From Cognatiyoonia sp965661665 (GTDB lineage Bacteria; Pseudomonadota; Alphaproteobacteria; Rhodobacterales; Rhodobacteraceae): DNA of 64,000 nucleotides. Made by a program: the position numbers and the translations under genes. This document shows positions 35,504 through 44,218 of this stretch, piece by piece (position 1 is the first letter of the stretch; every line of letters starts with the position of its first letter). Under the pieces are notes generated by a model. That model saw only the letters and a list, made by a program, of their open reading frames with translations, searched no databases and had not been told where the DNA came from. The stretch covers positions 1-64,000 of the forward strand of contig NZ_CBFIEO010000010.1 in assembly GCF_965661665.1 (NCBI RefSeq), read 5' to 3'.

Positions 35504-36712
35504 ATGGAAGAGCGTTTCACAGGCAGTTTTACACAACAAGAGCCGATCCCGCAGGCGGGGATCGACGCGGCCTTGGCTGTGATGCAGCACGGAAGGCTGC
35601 ATCGCTATAATGTAGCTGAGGGAGAAATCGTCGAAACCGCGCTTTTGGAGGAAGAGTTTGCTGCCGCGACAGGGGCGAAATATTGCCTCGCGGTCGCATC
35701 CGGCGGCTATGCTATGGCCACAGCCCTGCGTGCGCTGGGCGTGACTGCAGGCGACAGGGTTCTGACCAACGCCTTCACCTTGGCCCCAGTGCCTGGCGCG
35801 ATTGCCAGCGTTGGGGCGACGCCGATCTTCGTTGGTGTTACCGAAGACCTCACAATTGACTTGGATGACTTAGCTGCGAAAGCGGATCAGGCTGATGTAC
35901 TGATGCTGAGCCACATGCGCGGGCATCTGGCCGATATGGATGCGCTGACGCGCATTTGTGACGAGGCGGGCGTGATCGTAATTGAAGACTGCGCACATAC
36001 AATGGGCGCGGCATGGAGCGGCGTGCCATCTGGGCGGTCCGGCAAAATCGGCTGTTTTTCAACACAGACTTACAAACACATCAATTCGGGGGAAGGGGGT
36101 TTTCTCATCACCGACGATGCGGAGGTCATGGCCCGCGCCATCATGCTGTCTGGGAGCTATATGCTCTTCGATCGGCACCGCGCGGCACCGCCGCCAGAGG
36201 CATTTGCTGCGATAAAATACGAGACGCCGAACATCTCAGGTCGAATGGACAACCTCAGGGCCGCGATCCTGCGGCCTCAATTACAAGACTTGCCAAAACA
36301 AGCCGCCCGCTGGAACGAACGCTACCGCGTTTTGGAAAGGGAATTGTCGGATGTAACCGCCCTGTCCTTGCCAACACGGCCTGAGAAGGAGGCATTCGTC
36401 GCGTCCTCATTCCAATTTCTCTTGCTCGATTGGGACGCAAGCGCGGTTCAAGAGGTGCTGTACCGCTGCGCCCGTCGGGGCGTTGAGCTTAAGTGGTTCG
36501 GCGGGGCGGAGCCTGTTGGCTTCACCTCCCGCTATGACAGTTGGCGATATACTACTTCAACGCCTTTGCCTAAGACTGATCGCATCTTGGCGGGCATCAT
36601 CGATATGCGCCTGCCACTCACATTCTCCCTTGAAGACTGTGCGCTGATCGGTCGGATTATTCGGCAAGAGGTGAGCACGGTATTTCAATCCAAGGGCGCG
36701 GCGGCTGAGTAG
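35504..36712 (+). CDS. DegT/DnrJ/EryC1/StrS-family PLP aminotransferase
   Basis: The product is 402 residues from ATG 35504 (MEERFTGSFTQQEPIP); upstream in-frame sequence runs over gph and is unrelated. GAKYCLAVASGGYAMATAL, the PLP-Asp region VIEDCAHTMGA and the Schiff-base Lys in TQTYKHINSGEGGFL identify the sugar-aminotransferase fold I family. NISGRMDNLRAAILRPQL is also typical. Usual substrates are keto sugars for surface glycans; the exact one is unknown. No other sugar-modifying genes flank it. Confidence 0.9.
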   Translation: MEERFTGSFTQQEPIPQAGIDAALAVMQHGRLHRYNVAEGEIVETALLEEEFAAATGAKYCLAVASGGYAMATALRALGVTAGDRVLTNAFTLAPVPGAIASVGATPIFVGVTEDLTIDLDDLAAKADQADVLMLSHMRGHLADMDALTRICDEAGVIVIEDCAHTMGAAWSGVPSGRSGKIGCFSTQTYKHINSGEGGFLITDDAEVMARAIMLSGSYMLFDRHRAAPPPEAFAAIKYETPNISGRMDNLRAAILRPQLQDLPKQAARWNERYRVLERELSDVTALSLPTRPEKEAFVASSFQFLLLDWDASAVQEVLYRCARRGVELKWFGGAEPVGFTSRYDSWRYTTSTPLPKTDRILAGIIDMRLPLTFSLEDCALIGRIIRQEVSTVFQSKGAAAE

Positions 36713-36778
36713 AGTTGTCAGACTGACAATCTGCGCCATCTGCTTTATTATCCGCAGACCTTGATAAGTTATGCCGCC

Positions 36779-37087
36779 ATGCCGCCGAAGCTCTATTATC
36801 TTCCTGTTGTCCTTGCGATTGTCCTCACCGGAGTTGTGGGCTTTCAACTGGGCCGCGCCGCGCCCCCGTCCGAGGGGGATGTGATTGAACGCTGGGCGGC
36901 AGAATATGTCGCGTGGGCCGGTGCTGACGCGAAAGCAACCGATTGCTTTGCCATGCCGGGTGGTGGTGAGGTTTGGATAGTCATCACCTGCGTGCCGAAA
37001 GCACCGCAGCAAACCATCACCTATGCGGTCATGCGCGATGGTAACCTTGCGCAGCCCGGCAAAATGTCCATTAAAAGTGATGCATAA
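36779..37087 (+). CDS. Small membrane-anchored hypothetical protein
   Basis: The product is 102 residues from ATG 36779 (MPPKLYYLPVVLAIVLTGVVGFQLGRA), with one N-terminal hydrophobic segment. A short periplasmic domain with two Cys (ATDCFAM, VITCVP) follows. An upstream ATG at 36761 adds six residues. I do not recognise the family. Confidence 0.65.
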   Translation: MPPKLYYLPVVLAIVLTGVVGFQLGRAAPPSEGDVIERWAAEYVAWAGADAKATDCFAMPGGGEVWIVITCVPKAPQQTITYAVMRDGNLAQPGKMSIKSDA

Positions 37088-37169
37088 ACCGCTGACGCGA
37101 CGTTGGGGTGGGCAGGGGCGTTTGTGCCTGACAGTCTATCTCTAAAGCAAAGACATACGGGATGACGAG

Positions 37170-37949
37170 GTGGCACATATCCGCACAGACATTGATGCTT
37201 TGGGCGTCGCCACACTGACGCTCTCCCGACCCGAAAAGCATAACGCGCTGTCGGTTGAGATGATGGACGCGCTGTCCGCTGCTTTTTCCGATTTGGCAGC
37301 AAACGCAAATGTTCGCGTGGTCGTTCTCGCAGCGGAGGGGGAGACCTTTTGCGCAGGTGGCGATCTGCGCTGGATACAGCAGCTTGCCGCTTCGGGGCCA
37401 GAGGTTCGCATGGCCCATGCCTTGCGATTGGCGCAGATGCTGCGGGACATCAACACGCTGCCAAAGCCGTTGATCGTGCGCTGTCACGGTAATGCGTTTG
37501 GGGCAGGGGCGGCGCTTTTGTCTGTCTGTGACCTTGTTGTGGCCAGCGACACTGCGAAGTTTGGCCTGACCGAAACCCGCCTTGGCATGGTGCCCGCAAC
37601 CCTCGCGCCGTTCGTCGTCGCCCGCATGGGGGAGGCGAACGCCCGCCGCGTGCTCATGTCTTCGAAGGTCTTTGATGCGGCGGAGGCAGTAGCGCTCAAC
37701 CTCATCTCCAAAACGGTCCGATCTGATGAGCTGGACGCTGCGATCGAGGCGGAAGTCCGCCCCTACCTCGCCTGTGCCCCATCTGCGGTGACGGCCGCGA
37801 AAACGCTCCTCCGCTCACTGGGCCCTACAATCGATGATGAAGTAATCAGACAGAGCGCCCAAAGCTTCGTCGACCAATGTGAAACCGATGAAGCGCAGGA
37901 GGGGCTCGCCGCCTTCTTTGACAAACGCAAAGCGCGCTGGGTGCCTTAG
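37170..37949 (+). CDS. Enoyl-CoA hydratase/isomerase family protein
   Basis: The product is 259 residues from a GTG start. LTLSRPEKHNALSVEMMDALSAAF, AEGETFCAGGDLRWI (oxyanion hole) and the second catalytic region DLVVASDTAKFGLTETRLGMVPAT give a crotonase fold. The ETRLG Glu is present. Related proteins act as enoyl- or methylglutaconyl-CoA hydratases. No carboxylase genes are nearby, so the substrate is not assigned. It converges with the GH16 remnant, whose stop follows immediately. Confidence 0.9.
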   Translation: MAHIRTDIDALGVATLTLSRPEKHNALSVEMMDALSAAFSDLAANANVRVVVLAAEGETFCAGGDLRWIQQLAASGPEVRMAHALRLAQMLRDINTLPKPLIVRCHGNAFGAGAALLSVCDLVVASDTAKFGLTETRLGMVPATLAPFVVARMGEANARRVLMSSKVFDAAEAVALNLISKTVRSDELDAAIEAEVRPYLACAPSAVTAAKTLLRSLGPTIDDEVIRQSAQSFVDQCETDEAQEGLAAFFDKRKARWVP

Positions 37950-38686
37950 TCAGCTGCCCCTTTGAAGGTCGCCTAGGGAGTGGAATCTGACACGATCAAC
38001 TCTGGCCCGTGCGGTCGTATCTGGGTGCAGCACATCTGACCAAACCGCAATGCTCGGGTCAGCCGCCCAAAGGTTTACAAACAGATGCCCCGGCACACTC
38101 GTGATCGGGCCGTCCTTGGCCAATGTTGATACACCGGTTTGCTGTTGATGAACCACGTCAGGGCATACGGCTCTTAAATAAACTCATAATCATCAACGCA
38201 GCCCGCCGCATCAAAGCCCAGCGGGATGAAGTAATTGGTCAAGCTGCCACCGACAAACCACGCGACGTGCAGCTTCGTTGTGTCCTTGCCCAAAATTTCA
38301 ATGCTGATCTCATCATGGCGCGTGCCGTAATGCGGGCCGGTGTAGGTGAAAAGCCCTGTCACCACGCCTGGCCCGTCGGCCGCAATCATCCGCGTCTCAT
38401 AATAGCCGTACTGAAACTGCGCTTTCGTGCGAATCGAACCCCCAGCAAAGCGGTTCAGGACGTTATGCGGCGCTAAGGCAGGCGTCATCTCATCCTCAGT
38501 CGCCACCTGAGACCTGCGCCAATCGGTGTCAAACGCAGGATGGAAGAAATCATACTCTGCCACATGCCACCGTGTTTGGACGAGGTTTTGGTAAGTTTCA
38601 TCAAATCCCTGCTCCATCGCATCCCCAGCAAAGCATGAAAGAAACAACCCCAATTCGCGCACGCAACCAACTCCTGCGTTAACCAT
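37950..38686 (-). pseudogene. GH16-family beta-glucanase gene, broken by a stop and a frameshift
   Basis: Reading from the right, one frame gives GSIRTKAQFQYGYYETRMIAAD, FTYTGPHYGTRHDEISIEILGKDTTKLHVAWF and IPLGFDAAG, the GH16 core, then TAA at 38174-38176. The same frame resumes ALTWFINSKPVYQ. A shifted frame then gives SVPGHLFVNLWAADPSIAVWSD and the tail to 37950. So there is one nonsense codon and at least one frameshift. The catalytic EIDIE of the family reads EISIE, losing the middle Asp. The N-terminal signal peptide is not clear, so a further lesion is possible. The product would have been a secreted glucanase or ExoK-type glycanase. Confidence 0.88.
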
Positions 38687-38694
38687 TTGTTAAC
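38679..38694. promoter_or_regulatory. CtrA-type binding box
   Basis: TTAA, seven bases, then TTAAC: a perfect match to the alphaproteobacterial CtrA consensus TTAA-N7-TTAAC. More TTAA/GGTTAAC elements lie within 60 bases downstream. It sits at the 5' end of the GH16 remnant and about 200 bases upstream of nuoA. Binding is inference. Confidence 0.5.
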
Positions 38695-38889
38695 TAATTA
38701 ACCGGTCGCAAATCATCATTAATTTTCGCAAAAAGTGGTTAACGCGGTGGTGCGAGAGGCGGCAAGTGAAAGACTTCACAAACTTTCATATGGAGCGGCA
38801 TGTCCCGTTGACCCTCTGACCCCCCAAGGATAGACAGGGCGCAGCCAAGCAGACTGTGTTTTTTGCATTGCCAGGGAAAGGACCATCTT

Positions 38890-39255
38890 TTGCAAGAGAT
38901 GCTCAACGAATATCTCCCCATCATGATCTTTCTTGGGCTCGCAATTGCCCTTGGTCTGATCCTGATCGCAGCGGCGGCGATCGTGGCCGTCAGAAACCCC
39001 GATCCTGAAAAGGTTTCCGCCTACGAATGTGGTTTTGACGCTTTCGATGACGCGCGGATGAAGTTCGACGTGCGGTTCTACCTCGTTTCGATCCTGTTCA
39101 TCATCTTTGACCTTGAGGTCGCCTTCCTGTTCCCGTGGGCCGTGGCGTTCCAAGACATCTCCATGGTCGGCTTTTGGTCGATGATGGTGTTCTTGGCGGT
39201 GCTTACCATCGGGTTCGCCTATGAATGGAAGAAAGGGGCTCTGGAATGGGAGTGA
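38890..39255 (+). CDS. nuoA: NADH-quinone oxidoreductase subunit A
   Basis: The product is 121 residues from TTG 38890, which has GGGAAAGGA 7 bases upstream and gives the family-like start (M)QEMLNEYLPIM; ATG 38899 is an alternative. There are three transmembrane helices with the conserved SAYECGFDAFDDARMKFDVRFYLVSILFIIFDLE loop. It is a membrane subunit at the quinone-chamber junction of complex I. It overlaps nuoB by 10 bases. Confidence 0.95.
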   Translation: MQEMLNEYLPIMIFLGLAIALGLILIAAAAIVAVRNPDPEKVSAYECGFDAFDDARMKFDVRFYLVSILFIIFDLEVAFLFPWAVAFQDISMVGFWSMMVFLAVLTIGFAYEWKKGALEWE

Positions 39256-39776
39256 TGACAGGCACACAAGTCGGCGCAGACAAAGAAGCCGCCACCAGCG
39301 CGTTGAATGCAGAGCTGCAGGATAAAGGTTTCCTCGTCACCTCCACCGCTGACATCATCAACTGGGCGCGGACCGGCTCCCTGCACTGGATGACGTTCGG
39401 TCTGGCCTGTTGCGCGGTTGAAATGATGCATACTTCCATGCCGCGCTACGATCTGGAGCGGTTCGGCACGGCGCCGCGTGCCTCCCCCCGTCAGTCTGAC
39501 CTGATGATCGTGGCGGGTACGTTGACCAACAAAATGGCCCCAGCCTTGCGCAAGGTTTATGACCAGATGCCAGAGCCGCGCTATGTGATCTCCATGGGGT
39601 CTTGCGCCAACGGGGGCGGGTATTACCACTATTCTTACAGCGTTGTGCGTGGCTGCGACCGCATCGTGCCGGTTGACGTCTATGTACCAGGCTGCCCACC
39701 AACGGCAGAGGCGCTGCTTTACGGCATCCTGCAACTACAACGCAAAATTCGCCGCACAGGGACGATCATCCGATGA
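39246..39776 (+). CDS. nuoB: NADH-quinone oxidoreductase subunit B
   Basis: The product is 176 residues from ATG 39246 (MGVMTGTQVGADKE). The N2 4Fe-4S cluster ligands are visible in GLACCAVEMM, the SMGSCANGGGYY motif and VPGCPPTAEALLYG. It is the terminal iron-sulfur subunit next to ubiquinone. It overlaps nuoC by 4 bases. Confidence 0.98.
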   Translation: MGVMTGTQVGADKEAATSALNAELQDKGFLVTSTADIINWARTGSLHWMTFGLACCAVEMMHTSMPRYDLERFGTAPRASPRQSDLMIVAGTLTNKMAPALRKVYDQMPEPRYVISMGSCANGGGYYHYSYSVVRGCDRIVPVDVYVPGCPPTAEALLYGILQLQRKIRRTGTIIR

Positions 39777-40384
39777 GTGAAGCCCTTGAACAACTTGGCC
39801 AACACCTTGAACTCAAGCGTAAGGATTGCGTGGTGTCTTGGGAATTGTCGCATAATGAGTTGAACGTTACCGTCGCGCTTGCCAATTTGGTGAGCTTCGT
39901 GAAGTTTCTACGCAACGATGCCGATTGCCAGTTCTCAACGTTGGTGGACATCACGGCGGTTGATTTCCCAAGCCGCACCAAGCGGTTTGATGTGGTTTAT
40001 CACTTCCTCAGTATGTACCAGAACCAGCGCATTCGATTGCGCGTTGAGGTGCGTGAAGAGGATATGGTCCCCTCTATCATTTCCGTTCACCCCTCCGCAA
40101 ACTGGTTTGAACGGGAAGTCTTCGACATGTTCGGCATCCTGTTCTCTGGCCATCCAGATTTGCGCCGCATCCTGACCGACTACGGCTTCCGCGGATATCC
40201 GCTGCGCAAAGATTTCCCCACGACAGGTTACACCGAAGTGCGCTATGATGAAGTGCAAAAGCGGGTCGTATATGAGCCGGTTTCACTGGTTCAGGAATAC
40301 CGCCAGTTTGATTTCATGAGCCCTTGGGAGGGGGCCGAATATATCATGCCGGGCGATGAGAAGGCTGAGGAGAAGGCATCATGA
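39773..40384 (+). CDS. nuoC: NADH-quinone oxidoreductase subunit C
   Basis: The product is 203 residues, the 30-kDa subunit of the peripheral arm. VHPSANWFEREVFDMFGILFSGHPDLRRILTDYGFRGYPLRKDFP is the family signature. It is separate from nuoD, as usual in alphaproteobacteria (fused in E. coli). It overlaps nuoD by 4 bases. Confidence 0.98.
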   Translation: MSEALEQLGQHLELKRKDCVVSWELSHNELNVTVALANLVSFVKFLRNDADCQFSTLVDITAVDFPSRTKRFDVVYHFLSMYQNQRIRLRVEVREEDMVPSIISVHPSANWFEREVFDMFGILFSGHPDLRRILTDYGFRGYPLRKDFPTTGYTEVRYDEVQKRVVYEPVSLVQEYRQFDFMSPWEGAEYIMPGDEKAEEKAS

Positions 40385-41619
40385 TGGACGGTGATATCCG
40401 CACCAATACCTATGATGACGGCTCCATGGACGCTATGACAGGCGAACAGAAGATCCGCAACTTCAACATCAATTTCGGCCCGCAACATCCTGCGGCGCAT
40501 GGTGTTTTGCGTCTGGTTCTTGAACTCGACGGTGAGATCGTTGAACGCTGCGACCCGCATATCGGCCTGCTGCACCGTGGCACCGAAAAGCTGATGGAAA
40601 GCCGCACCTACCTGCAAAACCTGCCGTATTTTGACCGCCTCGACTACGTGGCGCCGATGAATCAGGAACATGCGTGGTGTCTGGCGATTGAGAAGCTGAC
40701 GAAGACGGAAGTTCCGCGCCGCGCCTCCCTGATCCGCGTGCTCTATTCCGAAATTGGCCGAGTGCTGAACCACCTTTTAAACGTTACAACCCAAGCGATG
40801 GACGTCGGTGCGATGACCCCGCTCGCTTGGGGTTTCGAAGAGCGTGAGCAGTTGATGGTCTTTTACGAACGCGCCTGTGGGGCCCGCCTCCACGCGGCGT
40901 ACTTCAGGCCTGGTGGTGTTCATCAAGATCTGCCAACCCAGTTGATCGAAGACATCGACGCTTGGGCCGTAAAGTTTCCAAAGGTTCTGGACGACATCGC
41001 CAGCCTTCTGAACGAAAACCGCATCTTCAAACAGCGCAATGCTGACATTGGCGTCATCACCGAAGAGGATATCCAGAACTGGGGCTTCTCCGGCGTCATG
41101 GTGCGCGGGTCCGGCTTTGCATGGGATCTACGTCGTGCGCAGCCCTATGAATGCTACGACGAGTTTGAGTTCCAAGTCCCCGTCGGCAAAAACGGCGACT
41201 GCTATGATCGCTATCTCTGTCGCATGGAAGAGATGCGCCAATCCACCTCCATCATCCGTCAGGCCTGCGAAAAGCTGTTCCATGAAAAGGGTGATGTGAT
41301 GGCACGGGGCAAGATGACGCCGCCTACTCGGGGCGACATGAAAACCTCGATGGAAGCGCTTATTCACCACTTCAAGCTTTACACAGAAGGGTTTCACGTG
41401 CCTGCAGGTGAGGTTTATGCCGCTGTGGAAGCACCAAAAGGTGAGTTTGGAGTCTACCTCGTGGCGGATGGCAGCAACAAACCTTATCGCGCCAAGCTGC
41501 GCGCGCCGGGGTATTTGCACCTGCAAGCAATGGATCATGTGACCACTGGTCACCAACTGGCAGACGTCGCCGCCATCATCGGCACAATGGACGTTGTATT
41601 TGGGGAGATCGACAGATGA
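40381..41619 (+). CDS. nuoD: NADH-quinone oxidoreductase subunit D
   Basis: The product is 412 residues, the 49-kDa subunit, which forms the quinone pocket with NuoB. FNINFGPQHPAAHGVLRLVLELDGE, HIGLLHRGTEKLME and SLIRVLYSEIGRVLNHLL are diagnostic; the C-terminus IIGTMDVVFGEIDR is intact. It overlaps the next small gene by 4 bases. Confidence 0.98.
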   Translation: MMDGDIRTNTYDDGSMDAMTGEQKIRNFNINFGPQHPAAHGVLRLVLELDGEIVERCDPHIGLLHRGTEKLMESRTYLQNLPYFDRLDYVAPMNQEHAWCLAIEKLTKTEVPRRASLIRVLYSEIGRVLNHLLNVTTQAMDVGAMTPLAWGFEEREQLMVFYERACGARLHAAYFRPGGVHQDLPTQLIEDIDAWAVKFPKVLDDIASLLNENRIFKQRNADIGVITEEDIQNWGFSGVMVRGSGFAWDLRRAQPYECYDEFEFQVPVGKNGDCYDRYLCRMEEMRQSTSIIRQACEKLFHEKGDVMARGKMTPPTRGDMKTSMEALIHHFKLYTEGFHVPAGEVYAAVEAPKGEFGVYLVADGSNKPYRAKLRAPGYLHLQAMDHVTTGHQLADVAAIIGTMDVVFGEIDR

Positions 41620-41957
41620 CACGTATCACACTTATTTCCGCGATTGCGCTTTTGTCGGCTTGTTCCGGCGGGATCGAACTGCCTGATTTGCGCGCCAGCG
41701 GCGGCGCGGCCTCCGTGCCTGAACCGATGGAGACAGCAGCACCTGTGCTGACCGCGAAAGAGCGTTTGGTCGCAGCGGTTGAAGGGCAGGGATGTGTGAT
41801 TGATGCGACGACGATCAATGCGGTTTTGGCGAACGCCAGCTTAAGCAGCGCCGACCTTGCGGCTGCTGCGGGTGAGCTTGAGGCCGAGGGCCGCGCCATT
41901 GGCAACCAAGCCAACGGATCCATCCGCATCATCTCCGCCGGTTGTCCGGCTGTCTAA
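41616..41957 (+). CDS. Small lipoprotein inside the nuo operon
   Basis: The product is 113 residues. The signal MTRITLISAIALLSAC gives lipobox LSAC. The mature part has two further Cys (GCVIDATTI and AGCPAV), with ATTINAVLANASLSSADLAAAAGELEAEG between them. ATGA overlap with nuoD shows it is translated with the operon. I know no function; it is not one of the 14 core subunits. Confidence 0.75.
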   Translation: MTRITLISAIALLSACSGGIELPDLRASGGAASVPEPMETAAPVLTAKERLVAAVEGQGCVIDATTINAVLANASLSSADLAAAAGELEAEGRAIGNQANGSIRIISAGCPAV

Positions 41958-41966
41958 ATCTAAGTC

Positions 41967-42314
41967 GTGGCGCTGGTACGGATCATAGGTTTCGCGGCCG
42001 CAGTCGTTCTGTTGGGCTATGGCGTTTGGTTCGAAGCGAACCCAGACGCTGCATTGTCTGTGACCTACCACAGTTATGAAACGCTGCCCGCTGTCATGGG
42101 CGGGCGATATTTCTTCTTTGGTGCCATGCTCATTGCGGCCATCATCTACGCAGACACAAAAGTGCTGGCCGTGCTTCTCGCGGGCTTTGGTGGGCTCGGG
42201 CTCTTTGACGCTGTTCTTTACATGTCGACAACGCCGCTGCCGCATCTGGCGGTGGGCGTGCTTACACTGGCTGCAAGCCTCTACTTTTTCCAACAACGAA
42301 AGACTGCATGCTAA
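41967..42314 (+). CDS. Small polytopic membrane protein inside the nuo operon
   Basis: The product is 115 residues from a GTG start. Four hydrophobic segments (about 4-21, 44-62, 65-84 and 91-107) are separated by a conserved-looking HSYETLPAVMGGRY. The family is not recognised; DUF4345-like proteins have a similar four-helix layout, but this is weak. Its stop TAA overlaps the nuoE ATG (TAATG). Confidence 0.7.
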   Translation: MALVRIIGFAAAVVLLGYGVWFEANPDAALSVTYHSYETLPAVMGGRYFFFGAMLIAAIIYADTKVLAVLLAGFGGLGLFDAVLYMSTTPLPHLAVGVLTLAASLYFFQQRKTAC

Positions 42315-43327
42315 TGCTTCGCCGTTTGTATCACGACCAACCTGACACCTTTGCGTTCACACCTGCCAACAAAGCTTGGGCAGAAGGTCAGATCACAAAA
42401 TATCCTGAGGGGCGGCAAGCCTCTGCCGTGATCCCGCTTTTGTGGCGCGCGCAGGAACAAGAAGGCTGGCTAACACGCCCCGCGATTGAGCATGTGGCGG
42501 AGATGTTGGACATGGCTTACATCCGCGTGCTCGAAGTGGCGTCGTTCTACTTCATGTTTCAGTTGCAGCCCGTCGGCTCCGTCGCGCATATCCAGATTTG
42601 CGGCACACTGTCTTGCATGATTTGCGGGGCACAGAATTTGGTCGCGGTCTGCAAAGAAAAGATCGCCGCGAAACCCCATGAGGTGTCCGCCGATGGCAAG
42701 TTCAGCTGGGAAGAGGTTGAATGCTTGGGCTCTTGCGCCAATGCGCCAATGGCCCAGATCGGCAAAGACTATTACGAAGATCTGACTGCCGAAAAGCTGG
42801 GTGAGTTGATCGATGAAATGGCCGCTGGGCGCGTGCCGACTCCAGGTCCGCAAAATGGCCGCTACGCCGCAGAGCCGCTGAAGGGGCTGACATCACTGAC
42901 GGAATACGACAGCGGCAAAACGCAATATAACGCGAGCGTACAGCTGGCGACGGATATTGGCGACACACTCAAGCGTATCGATGGGACCGAAGTTCCGATC
43001 ATCACGCCTTGGCTTGGCACACCAAAGACCTCATCCAAGAAATCAGCGCCAAAGAAATCTGCATCAAAGCCAGCCGCCAAATCCAAAGGCCCTGCGAAAC
43101 CTCGCACGATGAACGCCCCGCGCAAATCGGGTGCGGATGATCTCAAGATGATCAGCGGCGTCGGGCCAAAGCTTGAAGTCATCTTGAATGAGCTGGGCTT
43201 CTGGCACTTTGATCAGATTGCCAAATGGACCAAGGCCGAAGTGTCTTGGGTCGATGACCGCTTGAAGTTCAAAGGCCGGATTGAGCGTGACAAGTGGATC
43301 GCACAGGCTAAAAAATTGGCAAAGTAA
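42314..43327 (+). CDS. nuoE: NADH-quinone oxidoreductase subunit E with C-terminal helix-hairpin-helix extension
   Basis: The product is 337 residues, about double the usual 160-240. The start ATG 42314 (MLRRLYHDQPDTFAF) is preferred over 42308. Residues 1-175 are the thioredoxin-like NuoE with 2Fe-2S ligands Cys96, Cys101, Cys137 and Cys141. A linker with a Lys/Ser/Ala/Pro-rich patch (about 235-268) leads to residues 273-337, GADDLKMISGVGPKLE onward. This is a helix-hairpin-helix-like domain with GVGPKL as the hairpin. The same domain ends the product of the next gene. NuoE with NuoF forms the NADH-oxidising tip; the extra domain's role is unknown. Confidence 0.95.
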   Translation: MLRRLYHDQPDTFAFTPANKAWAEGQITKYPEGRQASAVIPLLWRAQEQEGWLTRPAIEHVAEMLDMAYIRVLEVASFYFMFQLQPVGSVAHIQICGTLSCMICGAQNLVAVCKEKIAAKPHEVSADGKFSWEEVECLGSCANAPMAQIGKDYYEDLTAEKLGELIDEMAAGRVPTPGPQNGRYAAEPLKGLTSLTEYDSGKTQYNASVQLATDIGDTLKRIDGTEVPIITPWLGTPKTSSKKSAPKKSASKPAAKSKGPAKPRTMNAPRKSGADDLKMISGVGPKLEVILNELGFWHFDQIAKWTKAEVSWVDDRLKFKGRIERDKWIAQAKKLAK

Positions 43328-43498
43328 TTGTCTACCGCTCCACAGTTGCGCGTGGATCGACTTTTCCCCTCCAATTTCCATATAAGTGTGCCATACGCTA
43401 CGCTATAGAATGGCGGAGTGGATGAAGCGTGCCGAAGAGCGCGCCTGCTGCATAACTTAGAGGGTTTGGAGACTGCCAACCCTGAGGAGACTGAAAAA

Positions 43499-44194
43499 AT
43501 GAAAGATACTGCGCCTAAGAGCACGGGTATTTTGGCTGCTGCAGCCCTGTTTGGCATCGTTGCCGCAGGCGTTGCTTGGGTCATGTATGAATTTTCTATG
43601 AGCGGCGGCTTCATTGTTGGCCTAATCGTTGCGCTGATTGTTGCTTTGCTATTGTGGCTTGGCTGGCGTGAGCCACAGGCTGGTCCGCAAGGTGCCCGCG
43701 ACTTGAACCCTGGCGCGCCTGGCGCTGGCAAAGCTGAAGAAGCCAACGCCTCTGCACCATCCGCATCTGCGGCAACCTCATCCGCATCCGTGGCCACTGC
43801 AACTGCTGCATCGGCTGCTGCTGCAGCACCAGGTGCTGCGCCTAAATCGAAAGCAGCCGCCAAGCCGAAAGCAGAAGCCAAGCCAAAGCGCGCCCGCGTT
43901 GCTGCCGACGGCAAGCCTGAGATGCTCAATAAAGCCCGCGCTGGTGGTGCCGATGATCTCAAGCAGATCAAAGGCGTCGGTCCAAAGCTTGAAAAGATGC
44001 TGAACACAATGGGCGTCTATCACTTTGACCAAGTTGCCGGCTGGCGGGCGAAAGAAGTCAAATGGGTTGATGAAAACCTTGAAGGCTTCAAAGGCCGTGT
44101 ATCCCGCGATGAGTGGGTCAAACAGGCCAAGGTTCTAGCCAAAGGCGGCACCACTGAATTTTCAAAGAAAGCAAAGAAGGGCGGCGTTTACTAG
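43499..44194 (+). CDS. Membrane-anchored helix-hairpin-helix protein
   Basis: The product is 231 residues from ATG 43499 with GAGGAG upstream; a GTG at 43418 would add 27 unlikely residues. Two hydrophobic segments (about 9-29 and 35-55) are followed by an Ala/Ser/Thr/Lys low-complexity linker (about 75-135). Residues 149-215 form a helix-hairpin-helix domain (ADDLKQIKGVGPKLEKML) that agrees with the end of NuoE at about 42 of 66 positions by eye, far more than chance. The short linkers are both Lys/Ala-rich. It lies between nuoE and the terminator at 44219. Function is unknown; relatives are sometimes labelled NADH dehydrogenase or ribosomal L21-like by similarity only. Confidence 0.88.
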   Translation: MKDTAPKSTGILAAAALFGIVAAGVAWVMYEFSMSGGFIVGLIVALIVALLLWLGWREPQAGPQGARDLNPGAPGAGKAEEANASAPSASAATSSASVATATAASAAAAAPGAAPKSKAAAKPKAEAKPKRARVAADGKPEMLNKARAGGADDLKQIKGVGPKLEKMLNTMGVYHFDQVAGWRAKEVKWVDENLEGFKGRVSRDEWVKQAKVLAKGGTTEFSKKAKKGGVY

Positions 44195-44218
44195 GACGCA
44201 GACTTCAGGCATTTTAGG

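Noticed and set aside
43405..43490. A tRNA-Ser-like look of the bases before the helix-hairpin-helix gene
   Set aside because: No acceptor stem pairing, T-loop or anticodon arm could be built; it is the untranslated leader.
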